Source: Prevotella sp. (lineage in GTDB: Bacteria > Bacteroidota > Bacteroidia > Bacteroidales > Bacteroidaceae). From it: a stretch of 64,000 nt of DNA. Positions 40,540 through 48,822 of this stretch are shown piece by piece. The notes beneath the pieces are model-generated. The model saw only the letters and a program-made list of their open reading frames with translations, was not told where the DNA came from and did not search any database. Every line of letters begins with the position of its first letter. Position 1 is the first letter of the stretch. Location: NCBI GenBank assembly GCA_017548275.1, contig JAFZAH010000036.1:62001-126000 (forward strand), read 5' to 3'. A program made the position numbers and the translations under genes.

Positions 40540-41499
40540 TTATTTGTTGTGTTCATCTAACCGATCAATTCGACTGTTTAGCAGAAACCAATAGTCAGCC
40601 TTCATCTTTTCAGGCAGAAAAGATTGATTGATAAGAGCATTCCATTTAGGAAGATTGCCTTTCACACGCTCTATCAGTTTCTCTGCCACGGCAGCAGAGA
40701 TACCACTTTGAGTGATCGCATCCATGAAATTATGACGGTCGAACCCCTTTTTATCGCCACCTACCACAAAACTCATTGCCATCTCTTCGGTATCCTCTGG
40801 ATCGGCCAACAATACAGCCAGCAGATCGTATGCTGGAGCCAAAGCATACTCTCCATTTCCGGTATCAATCAAAGAGAAATTCTTGCAATGCATGTCAGAG
40901 TTGCCGGTAATCCATGAAAACAAGACAATTTCCCAAAAACGCTGAACATCCAGCATGGGAGCCGAAGAATACTTCTTAATAATTCCTGCCAATTGTTGGT
41001 AGGTTCCGTTGTACTTATGCTCAGTGAGACGATTGGATAACTGGCACATATCCAACATCGAAATCTTTTCGCCCTTTCGTCCACGGTCCATCCTGATGGT
41101 CAGATATCCCAACTCACCATCAGCAAGACGGATAAGCGTATGACGGGCAGTACGAATACCGGCGGCCTCAGCCATCTTCATCGTGAGATCTTCCAATTCT
41201 GGCAGACAAGGGTATCGTTTGCTCTGCGGTTTGAAGATATACTTGCCCCACAGACCTACGATGGTAAATTTGGCTGGCTCGTTCTTTCCTCCACGGTTCA
41301 CATCTAATGACATCTTGGCCTGCACGCCTGTGACAGAAGTACTAGTGCGAATGACTTGACGGGCCAGTTCCGACATATTGGCACGCGTATAGGGAAGAAG
41401 AGGTGCCGTTTTGCTGCCAAAAAACCTACGAGCGCAAACGGGATGAAAGTCCACCTGACCTTCTTCCATTTCCCGATAACAATACAAACACTTACTCAT
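40540..41499 (-). CDS. hipT: HipA-type serine/threonine kinase (HipT-like toxin)
   Basis: The kinase part of a split HipBST-type toxin-antitoxin system; HipA/HipT enzymes phosphorylate aminoacyl-tRNA synthetases and stop growth. The 319-residue protein lacks the N-subdomain 1 that full HipA has; the neighbouring small gene supplies it. The first 26 residues have CxxC and HxxC pairs (CLYCYREM, then HPVCARRFFG), a possible zinc knuckle. Kinase motifs: STSVTGVQAKMSL near 52-64 (the SGVQPK loop, with Ala for Pro), KYIFKPQSKRYPCLPELE, GNSDMHCKNFSLI near 198-210 (catalytic Asp, Asn) and APAYDLLAVL (metal Asp). Its start overlaps the upstream gene by 8 bases, which points to coupled translation. Confidence 0.9.
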   Translation of the reverse strand: MSKCLYCYREMEEGQVDFHPVCARRFFGSKTAPLLPYTRANMSELARQVIRTSTSVTGVQAKMSLDVNRGGKNEPAKFTIVGLWGKYIFKPQSKRYPCLPELEDLTMKMAEAAGIRTARHTLIRLADGELGYLTIRMDRGRKGEKISMLDMCQLSNRLTEHKYNGTYQQLAGIIKKYSSAPMLDVQRFWEIVLFSWITGNSDMHCKNFSLIDTGNGEYALAPAYDLLAVLLADPEDTEEMAMSFVVGGDKKGFDRHNFMDAITQSGISAAVAEKLIERVKGNLPKWNALINQSFLPEKMKADYWFLLNSRIDRLDEHNK

Positions 41500-41815
41500 T
41501 GTCTAAAGGTTTTACGCTAATGTTTCCGATACAGTCTTTGCAACAAGCCATCAAGAGGGACATCCTGTCGCGAGGATCAATCTTCCACGACGACGATGCG
41601 ATATCCAAGAGCCAACCTTCAGGAATGAGTCCGTCGAAAACAGGAAACATCATTTCTTTATCATACATCTCATCCGTCAGAGGCATGGTGGGACTTATTG
41701 CGACAGCATTAGGTCTGACAAGAAATTCCTTGTCATAGGAGAAATGGAAACCCTCCTCATCTTCAGTTAAGATACCGCAGAAGACATCATCGACATAAAT
41801 ACCCGCCTGCTTCAT
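41492..41815 (-). CDS. hipS: HipA N-terminal-domain protein (HipS-like)
   Basis: A 107-residue protein equal to the Couple_hipA/N-subdomain 1 of HipA: AGIYVDDVFCGILTEDEEGFHFSY, then FLVRPNAVAISPTMPLTDE and FPVFDGLIPEGWLLDI, then DRMSLLMACCKDCIGNISV. In the HipBST system of enteropathogenic E. coli this separate piece, not HipB, is the antitoxin that neutralises the kinase. It overlaps the hipB-like gene by 4 bases and the kinase gene by 8 bases. The assignment as antitoxin is by analogy. Confidence 0.88.
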   Translation of the reverse strand: MKQAGIYVDDVFCGILTEDEEGFHFSYDKEFLVRPNAVAISPTMPLTDEMYDKEMMFPVFDGLIPEGWLLDIASSSWKIDPRDRMSLLMACCKDCIGNISVKPLDNE

Positions 41816-42012
41816 ACCATATCAGTTTTTACCGGTCCGAGATGTTCCCCAAACAGAGCAAGCACATCGTTTACTTTGTCCATTCTCAATGTCTGCTTAC
41901 CTTGTTCGAGATCCCTCACAAACCTAAGACCCACTCCTGCCCTCTCTGCCAATTCTACCTGAGTAAGGCCGTTTTTATTCCGTTTTTGCTTAATATGCTC
42001 TGATAAATTCAT
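41812..42012 (-). CDS. hipB: XRE-family helix-turn-helix regulator (HipB-like)
   Basis: A 66-residue Cro/CI-type DNA-binding protein, the first gene of the three-gene module. The helix-turn-helix is at residues 8-58 (IKQKRNKNGLTQVELAERAG, then VGLRFVRDLEQGKQTLRMDK, then VNDVLALFG). The short tail (EHLGPVKTDMV) resembles the HipB end. It would bind the TTATACCCG half-sites upstream and repress its own operon, as HipB does with its operators. Confidence 0.9.
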   Translation of the reverse strand: MNLSEHIKQKRNKNGLTQVELAERAGVGLRFVRDLEQGKQTLRMDKVNDVLALFGEHLGPVKTDMV

Positions 42013-42016
42013 AATA

Positions 42017-42112
42017 ATTATACCTTAACGGGTGCAAAGATAAGCAATTACCAAAAATAATATATCATTTCGGGTATAACTTTTAATAAAATCGCTAAAA
42101 TTATACCCGAAA
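42017..42112. promoter_or_regulatory. Control region of the hipBST module with a 12-bp inverted repeat
   Basis: TTTCGGGTATAA at 42068-42079 and TTATACCCGAAA at 42101-42112 form perfect 12-bp arms with 21 bases between; a third half-site TTATACC lies at 42018-42024. A minus-strand -7 box TATCTTTG is at 42035-42042, between the half-sites. The outer arm overlaps the last codons and stop of mutY. Confidence 0.78.
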
Positions 42113-43201
42113 AGGTGTATTATCAACTATCTCCAGCAACTTTTCTACCAACCGCGGCACGGCATAACGGTCTATTTCGCTTTCGGGAATCCAGATATAA
42201 TCCTCAGGCAATACAGGCCGTTCATCTGTCTCCCACAGATAAAAATCTGCCAAAAGAATTCGGTGGGTGAGCACGTGCTTCACATTTTGCCGCAAAAGGA
42301 GAGCCTTCCCCGTAAGAGCCTCCAGAACCTCCCCCGTACCTCCTCCCAAGGAGGGGGACACAGATGGCGTATCGTGTGGTGAGGAGTAATCATTCCCTCC
42401 CCCTCGGGGGAGTTGGTGGGGGGCTTCCATAACCACCGGTTCCCACAACCCCTGCCAGATGTCGCCCGCACCGCGCCTACGAATGGCGGTCATGCCCTGG
42501 CAACGGATGTAAATATATATAAGGCACCGCGTCTGTATCTTCATCTTTTTCTCTTTCACAGGCAACTGCCCTACCCTGCCCTCACGCAATGCCACACACG
42601 ATTCCGCCAAGGGACAATCCGCGCAACGCGGCGACGACGGTGTGCACCATGTGGCGCCGAAATCCATCATCGCCTGATTGTAATCGGCGGCACGGTCGCG
42701 GGGCAGGAGTTCGGCCGACAGCGCCGCGAACACTTTCTTCCCTTCCGTGGTATTGACAGGGGTGTCGATGCCGAAATGACGGGCCAGCACCCGGTAAGCG
42801 TTGCCGTCAATGGCTGCAGCAGGCAAACCGAAGGCAAACGAGCCGATGGCGGCTGCCGTATAGTCGCCCACGCCCTTCAACGAGCGGATGCCCTCTATTG
42901 TACGGGGGAAGCCGCCCATCGCCACTATCTGGCGTGCCGCGGCATGGAGATTGCGCGCCCGGCTGTAGTAGCCGAGTCCCTGCCAAAGGCGCAGCACCTC
43001 GTCCTCATCGGCTTCAGCCAACGCCTCGACTGTCGGGAAACGGCGCATGAAACGCTCCCAATAAGCCATGCCCTGCTGGATGCGCGTCTGTTGCAAGATG
43101 ACCTCGCTCAGCCAAATGGGATAAGGGTCTCTCGTCTCGCGCCAAGGCAATGTGCGCCCGTGACGCGCGTACCAATCTAATAATGTCGCTGTAAAATCCA
43201 T
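42101..43201 (-). CDS. mutY: A/G-specific adenine glycosylase
   Basis: MutY removes adenine opposite 8-oxoguanine. The start MDFTATLLDWYARHG gives 366 residues. Features in order: PWRETRDPYPIWLSEVILQQ near 18-37 with the catalytic Glu; the helix-hairpin-helix SLKGVGDYTAAAI near 108-120; the catalytic Asp in AAIDGNAYRVLARH near 129-142; the 4Fe-4S cluster CTPSSPRCADCPLAESC near 186-202 (CX6CX2CX5C); and a C-terminal NUDIX-like domain that checks for 8-oxoG, ending in LPEDYIWIPESEIDRYAVPRL. About residues 259-291 are translated family B repeat (HQLPRGGGNDYSS onward), inserted in frame in the NUDIX-like part. The stop codon lies inside the hip operator arm. Confidence 0.94.
   Translation of the reverse strand: MDFTATLLDWYARHGRTLPWRETRDPYPIWLSEVILQQTRIQQGMAYWERFMRRFPTVEALAEADEDEVLRLWQGLGYYSRARNLHAAARQIVAMGGFPRTIEGIRSLKGVGDYTAAAIGSFAFGLPAAAIDGNAYRVLARHFGIDTPVNTTEGKKVFAALSAELLPRDRAADYNQAMMDFGATWCTPSSPRCADCPLAESCVALREGRVGQLPVKEKKMKIQTRCLIYIYIRCQGMTAIRRRGAGDIWQGLWEPVVMEAPHQLPRGGGNDYSSPHDTPSVSPSLGGGTGEVLEALTGKALLLRQNVKHVLTHRILLADFYLWETDERPVLPEDYIWIPESEIDRYAVPRLVEKLLEIVDNTPFRV
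42335..42430 (-). repeat. Family B repeat inside mutY
   Basis: CCTCCCAAGGAGG hairpin and CCCTCCCCCTCGGGGGAG hairpin with GAGGAGTAATCA between. It corresponds to residues of about 259-291 of MutY and keeps the frame. Confidence 0.8.
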
Positions 43202-43376
43202 CGTTATCCTAATAACGGCGCACAACGTGCGATTATTGCATGAGAAAAGGGGCAGAAACAGCACTTTTCACCGCCTGTTGCGTTATATTTGAAATAAAAT
43301 GCGTACCTTCGCAGCGGAAAAGTTACACTTTGACAGTTTTAGAACAATAATCATCACAAAACGTAGCGAAAACAGT

Positions 43377-44675
43377 ATGATTTGGAACGAGAACATAGAA
43401 TGTATGGACCGCGAGCAATTGCGCGAGATACAGAGCAGCCGACTGGTGAAAATGGCGGAATATGTGTATCACAACACACCCTTCTACCGTAAGAAATTTC
43501 ATGAGATGGGGCTGGAACCGGGCGATATACGCAGTATCGACGATATCGTGAAACTGCCCTTCACCAACAAACTCGACCTGCGCGACAATTATCCCTTCGG
43601 ACTCGCGGCCGTGCCCATGAGCCAGATTGTGCGTATTCACGCCTCGTCGGGAACGACAGGCAAACCCGTGGTGGTGCTCTACACTCGCCGCGACCTCGCC
43701 ATGTGGGCTGAGGCCATCTCGCGCGCATTCAGCGCCTATGGTGCCACCAAAGATGACATCTTCCAGGTGTCATACGGCTACGGACTGTTCACCGGTGGTC
43801 TGGGCGCGCACGACGGTGCCACCAACATCGGCGCGAGTGTCATCCCCATGTCATCGGGCAACACCCAGAAACAAATCACGCTGATGCACGATTTCGGGGC
43901 GTCGGTGCTCTGCTGCACACCTTCTTACGCCATGTTCCTCGGCGAGGCCATGCGCGACTGCGAATGGCCGCGGCGCGATTTCAAACTGCGCGTCGGTGCT
44001 TTCGGCGCTGAGCCGTGGACCGAGGAGATGCGCCAGAAACTGGAGTCACTGCTTGGCATCAAGGCATACGATATCTACGGACTGAGCGAGGTGGCTGGTC
44101 CTGGCGTGGGCTATGAGTGCGAATGCCAAAACGGTACACACCTCAACGAGGACTATTTCTACCCGGAAATCGTCGACCCCAAAACCGGCGAACCCCTGCC
44201 CGAAGGCACTTACGGTGAACTGACCTTCACTCACCTCACCAAGGAGGGCATGCCCCTGCTGCGCTATCGCACACACGACCTCACCGCCCTGCATTATGAC
44301 AAATGCGAATGCGGACGCACGCTGGTGCGCATGGACCGCATCCTGGGCCGTTGCGACGATATGCTCATCATCCGCGGCGTCAACGTGTTCCCGTCGCAAA
44401 TCGAGGCGGTCATCCTCAGTCTGCCGGAGTTTGAGCCGCACTTCCTCCTCACCGTCGACCGTATCAACAACACCGACACCAGCGAACTGCAAGTCGAGGT
44501 GAAAGAGGAGTATTTCACCGATGCCATGTCAGAGATGGTGGGACTTCAGCGCAAACTCGAGTCAGAATTGCGCAGCGTCATCGGTCTGGGATTCAAGGTG
44601 CGCCTGGTAGAGCCGAAAGGCATAGAGCGTTCCACCGGCAAGGCCAAGCGTGTGATTGACAAGAGAAAACTGTAA
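43377..44675 (+). CDS. paaK: Phenylacetate-CoA ligase family enzyme
   Basis: An AMP-forming ligase that activates phenylacetate or another aryl acid as a CoA thioester. The 432-residue protein begins MIWNENIECMDREQLREIQ, typical for the family. The P-loop-like ATP motif is HASSGTTGKPVVVLYT near 88-103, followed by FQVSYGYGLFTGGLGAHDGA, AYDIYGLSEVAGPGVGYEC near 223-241 and GELTFTHLTKEGMPLLRYRT near 280-299. The C-terminal mobile domain has ILGRCDDMLIIRGVNVFPSQ and ends KAKRVIDKRKL, with the catalytic Lys. In Bacteroidales such genes often sit by indolepyruvate oxidoreductase; here there is none, so aryl-acid fermentation is only suggested. Confidence 0.93.
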   Translation: MIWNENIECMDREQLREIQSSRLVKMAEYVYHNTPFYRKKFHEMGLEPGDIRSIDDIVKLPFTNKLDLRDNYPFGLAAVPMSQIVRIHASSGTTGKPVVVLYTRRDLAMWAEAISRAFSAYGATKDDIFQVSYGYGLFTGGLGAHDGATNIGASVIPMSSGNTQKQITLMHDFGASVLCCTPSYAMFLGEAMRDCEWPRRDFKLRVGAFGAEPWTEEMRQKLESLLGIKAYDIYGLSEVAGPGVGYECECQNGTHLNEDYFYPEIVDPKTGEPLPEGTYGELTFTHLTKEGMPLLRYRTHDLTALHYDKCECGRTLVRMDRILGRCDDMLIIRGVNVFPSQIEAVILSLPEFEPHFLLTVDRINNTDTSELQVEVKEEYFTDAMSEMVGLQRKLESELRSVIGLGFKVRLVEPKGIERSTGKAKRVIDKRKL

Positions 44676-44689
44676 ATAGGGGCGTATTT

Positions 44690-44745
44690 CCTGAGTACTC
44701 CGAGTATTCTGACTCCGAGTTTTCCGAGTTCTCCAACATCCATCG
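44690..44745. repeat. CTCCGAGTATTC phrase repeat after paaK
   Basis: Five units of the type TGAGTACTCCGAGTATTC/TTTCCGAGTTCTCC. Another private-phrase array between a stop codon and the next start. Confidence 0.65.
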
Positions 44746-44770
44746 ATAAAATCACTAAACCCTCAATAAC

Positions 44771-45874
44771 ATGAAAACAATGAGACTATTACTGCTGACA
44801 GCCCTCTGCATCGTGGCAGGCGCAGCAAACGCACAAAAGATTACGGTGCTGGACACCGACGGGACCCCCATTCCCTACGCTTCCGTCATGACACAAGATG
44901 CCAAATTCATCGGCATCACTGACCTCAACGGTGTATTGGCCGATGCGAAAGGACACAAACACATCAGCATCACCCATGTGGCATATAAGACGAAAGAAGT
45001 GGATGTGGCTACGCTCAGCGACGGATGCGTTACCCTCGAAGACTCCGACTTCAGTCTGGACGAGATTACCGTCTCGCCCAAACCGTTCGTCTATGTGCAG
45101 ACCTATTACCGTGCCATCTTCTACGACGACAAGGACGGTGTCATGTACTACCGCGCCGGACTGACCGACAATGTGCTGGACCGACAGAAGAAGGAAAACA
45201 AGGCCAAGACTCGCCATATTTCAAAAGCCTTCGTGGGTGTCGTGAAGACCCTGGTCAACATGTTGCTAGGTGGCATCTTCGACAGCCAGAGCGAGCTCAG
45301 AGTCAAGAAATATGAGGACATTCTCATCAGAAATGGAAAGAGCGTGAACCTGACCATCGACGAGGTGTCGCCCGGCAACAAAATCATCAGAGACACCTTT
45401 GGCATCGTAGGATCCATCACCGACGACCCGACTGCCGGTCAACGCCACTTCGCATACGACTCTCATCAGATATATCTACACAAATTGCAGGTTTCCGGCA
45501 ATGAAAAGAAGATGAAGAAACAAGAGGCCAGAGAAGAAAAAAAGAAAAACCGCAAGGATGCTGACTTTGCCATATACCGCATTGATGAGGACGGCAACTA
45601 TCTGCCGGAGGATTTCGTCATGTTGCAATATTTAACCGATTACGACTCTGTGGAAAAAGACGGATCGCTGAACCATGAGTTTTCCCTCGTTCAAGTCTTC
45701 TCCATCGAGCGCGCCTACGTGACAAAAGAAGAGGCGAAACAAATCAAGAAAGACAATAAACTGGAAAAATCGTACCAGGCCATCCAGCAGTTTGAGCGGC
45801 AGAACAAGATTCCCGACCTGCCAGAGGCCGTACAGCAGAAACTCAACGAACTGTGGAAAGTAGATAAAGATTAA
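44771..45874 (+). CDS. Exported protein with CarboxypepD_reg-like domain
   Basis: A 367-residue periplasmic or outer-membrane protein of unknown function. The signal peptide (MRLLLLTALCIVAGAANAQ) leads into a single carboxypeptidase-regulatory-like/DUF4480 domain (ITVLDTDGTPIPYASVM, then GITDLNGVLADAKGHKHISI and HVAYKTKEVDV), as found at the start of many TonB-dependent receptors, but no barrel follows. The mature part contains SDFSLDEITVSPKPFVYVQT and YYRAIFYDDKDGVMYYRAGL, a region with many Lys (KKMKKQEAREEKKKNRKD near 250) and a helical end. It directly precedes a receptor gene by about 260 bases, so the two may work together in the envelope. Confidence 0.82.
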   Translation: MKTMRLLLLTALCIVAGAANAQKITVLDTDGTPIPYASVMTQDAKFIGITDLNGVLADAKGHKHISITHVAYKTKEVDVATLSDGCVTLEDSDFSLDEITVSPKPFVYVQTYYRAIFYDDKDGVMYYRAGLTDNVLDRQKKENKAKTRHISKAFVGVVKTLVNMLLGGIFDSQSELRVKKYEDILIRNGKSVNLTIDEVSPGNKIIRDTFGIVGSITDDPTAGQRHFAYDSHQIYLHKLQVSGNEKKMKKQEAREEKKKNRKDADFAIYRIDEDGNYLPEDFVMLQYLTDYDSVEKDGSLNHEFSLVQVFSIERAYVTKEEAKQIKKDNKLEKSYQAIQQFERQNKIPDLPEAVQQKLNELWKVDKD

Positions 45875-45892
45875 AAGACTCGCCCAGCCTCA

Positions 45893-45960
45893 CCCCCAAC
45901 CTCTCCAGCCTCACCCCCAACTCCTCTCCCGTCGGAGAGAGGAGTTGGGGGTGAGGCTCT
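45893..45960. repeat. Family A repeat pair forming a long hairpin
   Basis: GCCTCACCCCCAACTCCTCT then GTCGG then GAGAGAGGAGTTGGGGGTGA: arms of about 22 bases pair almost perfectly. A partial additional copy precedes. It lies after the stop codon of the 44771 gene and may stop transcription, though no T-run follows. Confidence 0.8.
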
Positions 45961-45978
45961 TTGGAACCGAGGCTGTTT

Positions 45979-46061
45979 TTTGTCGAAAGCAACCTGCCGT
46001 TTTGTCGAAGACGGTAAAATGATTTGTCCATTTGTCGAAACATTCACGGCGTTTCGTCGAA
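45979..46061 (+). promoter_or_regulatory. Four helically spaced TTTGTCGAA direct repeats (putative activator site)
   Basis: TTTGTCGAA starts at 45979, 46001 and 46031, and TTTCGTCGAA at 46052: spacings of 22, 30 and 21 bases, close to two, three and two helical turns. The array ends 6 bases before the -33 box of the receptor promoter. Confidence 0.65.
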
Positions 46062-46067
46062 AATCAG

Positions 46068-46098
46068 TTTGAGGATATTCCGCCACACATTACCTTTG
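46068..46098 (+). promoter_or_regulatory. Promoter of the TonB-family receptor gene
   Basis: TTTG at 46068-46071 and TACCTTTG at 46091-46098, exactly 19 bases apart. The start codon follows 32 bases later. Confidence 0.85.
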
Positions 46099-46130
46099 CA
46101 GCAGAAAAACAAATAAAAGCAAAGAAAGAC

Positions 46131-48635
46131 ATGAAAAAGATTGTTTCAATTATCGGCATGATGCTGCTTATCACACTTTCAGCAGCAGCCCAGACAACAA
46201 CCATCAAAGGCGTGCTCACCGACTCTATCAGCGGCGAGACTGAACCTTTTGCCACCGTGCGTGTATTTAAGGATAACAACATGGAAAAACCCGTGGCCAT
46301 GTCGGCCACTGACCTCGACGGCAACATCAAACAGGAAGTGGAAGGCGAAGGCGAATTTGTCATCACCTTCTCCGCAGTCGGCAAAAACACTGTCAGCCGT
46401 AAACTGACTCTTGGCGAAAACGCCGACATCGACCTCGGTGTGGTCTATATCACCGACGACTCGAAGATGCTCGAAGGTGTGGAGGTCGTGGCCCACAAGA
46501 CCCTGGTCAAGATGGAAACCGACAAGATGAGTTACAACGTGCAGGATGACACCGAGTCGAAATCTGCCACGGTGCTCGACATGCTCCGCAAAGTGCCCAT
46601 GGTGACTGTTGACGGTCAGGATAACATTAGTGTCAACGGTACATCGAGTTTCAAGGTCTATGTCGACGGCAAACCCAACGTGATGATGTCGTCGAACCCC
46701 TCGCAAGTGTTCAAGTCAATGCCCGCTTCCGTCGTGAAGAGCATTGAGGTGGTGACCAATCCCGGCGCGAAGTACGACGCTGAGGGTGCCGGTGGTGTGC
46801 TCAACATCATCATGAACAAGCAGAACCCCATGGCACAAGAGTCACTCAACGGCTACAGCGCCACTGCTCGTATGCAGGTCAGCACCAAGGGCGTCGGGGC
46901 TGGTCTGTTCGCCAATGCCCAGCAGGGCAAACTCTCTGTGGGCGTCAACGGATTCTACACCAAATCGAAGAATGAGACTGAAGTGGAGATGACACGCGAG
47001 CAATACAGCGACTTCGGCACCATGACCACCAAGTATTACCAGGATGGCACGACCAAGACACCTTTCCTGATGGGTAGCCTGACATTAGGCTATGAACTCG
47101 ACCCGATGAGCAGCCTCAATGCCACATTCAGCGTCAACTCGTTCAACATGAAGAATACCGGCCACCCTGTCACCACCATGAGCGGCGGCATCTACGGCGA
47201 CGGTTTCAGTTACGGCAACGAGATGATTGCGAAAAACAAGCGTACATCATTTACTGCCAGCGCAGACTACTCACGTTTCTTTAATGCCGAGCACACAAAA
47301 CTGCTCACACTGACCTACCAGTTCACACAAAGTCCCACTAAGAGTCAGAACGAGACGATTTTCGACGCGGTCAACACCGAGGAAGGCAACCCCTTCGACG
47401 TTCAGGCAAACCGTTACACCGACAACCGCGAGAAATCGACCGAGCACACCGTGCAGGTGGATTACACCACTCCCCTCTCGGCCACACAGACGCTCAACAC
47501 AGGTGTCAAATACCTGAACCGCAACAACTCATCCGACTCAAAATACTACCTCAACGACGTGTACAACGATGCCATGAGCATGGATTACCTCTACAAAAAC
47601 AATATTCTGGCAGGGTATGCCGAGTTGGAGTCGAAATGGGGCACTAAATGGAGCACAAAAGCCGGTCTGCGCTATGAGCACACATGGCAGGATGTGGAAT
47701 ACAAGAAAGGCAACGGAGAAGACTTCTCGAAAGACTACGGAAGCCTCGTGCCCTCAGCAAGCCTCTCCTACTCGCTCGCTCCTACGCAGAACCTCGGTCT
47801 GACCTACAACATGCGTATCTCACGCCCAGGTATCTCCTATCTGAACCCTTACATCGACCGCAGCAGCCCCACCCAACTGACTTACGGTAACCCCGACCTC
47901 GACGTGGAGAAGACACACAACGTGCAACTGGTCTATAACTCTTTCTCACAGAAATTCATGATGAACGCCACACTGCGCTACAGTTTCTGCGACAATGCCA
48001 TCGAGCAGTACAGTTTCTACGACAGCAGCAACCTGCTCAACACCACTTACGGCAACATGATGAAACGTCATCAATTGGGACTCAACCTCTATGCCAACTA
48101 CTCGCTGACCACCAGCACACGACTCATGCTCAACGGCGGCGTCACCTATGCTGACATGAAGAGCAAAGCCCTCGACACCAGCAACAGCGGATGGCAAGGC
48201 AACTTCATGGTCGGTTTGCAGCAGAAACTGCCTTGGGACGTCAACCTCAACGTCAACTACATAACCAGCACGAAGAGTTACACCCTGCAGGGATGGAGCA
48301 CCGGTTTCAACCTGATGATGGGAACTCTCTCGAAATCTTTCCTCAACGACAAAGTGACGGTCAGCGTCGCTGCTGTCACAGGACTGAACAAGGGCGGAAA
48401 ACTCAACCTCGACTCCTATTCAGAGGGTAAGGACTTCGTCAGCAAACAGGCCATCGGCGTGAACATCAGCCAGTTGGTGCTCAACGTCAGCGTCACACTC
48501 GGCAACAACAAACGTCAGATGTCACGCATGCACCAGACAAAGGTCACAGACGACTACATCGAGCGCCAGAGCACCGAGGAGCAAATCAACGGCCAAGGCG
48601 GCATCGGCGGCGGCAACATGGGCGGCGGATTCTAA
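46131..48635 (+). CDS. Outer membrane beta-barrel receptor (TonB-dependent family, CarboxypepD_reg plus plug)
   Basis: An 834-residue outer membrane protein. The start MKKIVSIIGMMLLITLSAAA begins the signal peptide; an in-frame extension to 46032 runs back through the promoter and was rejected. A CarboxypepD_reg-like domain (IKGVLTDSISGETEPFATVR, DLDGNIKQEVEGEGEFVITF) is followed by a plug (VLDMLRKVPMVTVDGQDNIS, then VYVDGKPNVMM and GAKYDAEGAGGVLNIIM) and a large barrel ending in a Gly-rich tail (GGIGGGNMGGGF). The barrel type is the outer membrane beta-barrel family 3 rather than SusC, and no SusD partner follows. Ligand unknown. The phased repeats upstream suggest specific regulation. Confidence 0.9.
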   Translation: MKKIVSIIGMMLLITLSAAAQTTTIKGVLTDSISGETEPFATVRVFKDNNMEKPVAMSATDLDGNIKQEVEGEGEFVITFSAVGKNTVSRKLTLGENADIDLGVVYITDDSKMLEGVEVVAHKTLVKMETDKMSYNVQDDTESKSATVLDMLRKVPMVTVDGQDNISVNGTSSFKVYVDGKPNVMMSSNPSQVFKSMPASVVKSIEVVTNPGAKYDAEGAGGVLNIIMNKQNPMAQESLNGYSATARMQVSTKGVGAGLFANAQQGKLSVGVNGFYTKSKNETEVEMTREQYSDFGTMTTKYYQDGTTKTPFLMGSLTLGYELDPMSSLNATFSVNSFNMKNTGHPVTTMSGGIYGDGFSYGNEMIAKNKRTSFTASADYSRFFNAEHTKLLTLTYQFTQSPTKSQNETIFDAVNTEEGNPFDVQANRYTDNREKSTEHTVQVDYTTPLSATQTLNTGVKYLNRNNSSDSKYYLNDVYNDAMSMDYLYKNNILAGYAELESKWGTKWSTKAGLRYEHTWQDVEYKKGNGEDFSKDYGSLVPSASLSYSLAPTQNLGLTYNMRISRPGISYLNPYIDRSSPTQLTYGNPDLDVEKTHNVQLVYNSFSQKFMMNATLRYSFCDNAIEQYSFYDSSNLLNTTYGNMMKRHQLGLNLYANYSLTTSTRLMLNGGVTYADMKSKALDTSNSGWQGNFMVGLQQKLPWDVNLNVNYITSTKSYTLQGWSTGFNLMMGTLSKSFLNDKVTVSVAAVTGLNKGGKLNLDSYSEGKDFVSKQAIGVNISQLVLNVSVTLGNNKRQMSRMHQTKVTDDYIERQSTEEQINGQGGIGGGNMGGGF

Positions 48636-48679
48636 TCCACCTCGCACCCAAAGACACGACACACCTTTATACAAACAAT

Positions 48680-48737
48680 CACCATACAACACATCGGCGG
48701 AGGCTCGCAAAGAGTCTCCGCCGATGGTTGTATGGTG
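48680..48737. terminator. Long hairpin after the receptor gene (no T-run)
   Basis: CACCATACAAC and GTTGTATGGTG enclose a GC-rich stem (CGGCGGAG / CTCCGCCG) with a CTCGCAAAGAG end loop. The inner 43 bases (48691-48733) are repeated exactly at 53097-53139. It may act as a Rho-independent-like barrier, but with no T-run it is better regarded as a hairpin repeat. Confidence 0.6.
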
Positions 48738-48808
48738 ACACGACGGAGTCTTTTCGGTGATTCATCGTTTTTTTCTTCATAAAACTGCGCATACTGAAAA
48801 AAAATATA

Positions 48809-48816
48809 TATCTTTG
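48809..48816 (+). promoter_or_regulatory. -7 promoter element of the structured leader
   Basis: TATCTTTG followed by C, a good -7 box; the upstream side is T- and A-rich without a clear TTTG. It predicts a transcript that begins near 48823 and runs about 380 bases to the XRE start at 49205. Confidence 0.6.
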
Positions 48817-48822
48817 CACTTG

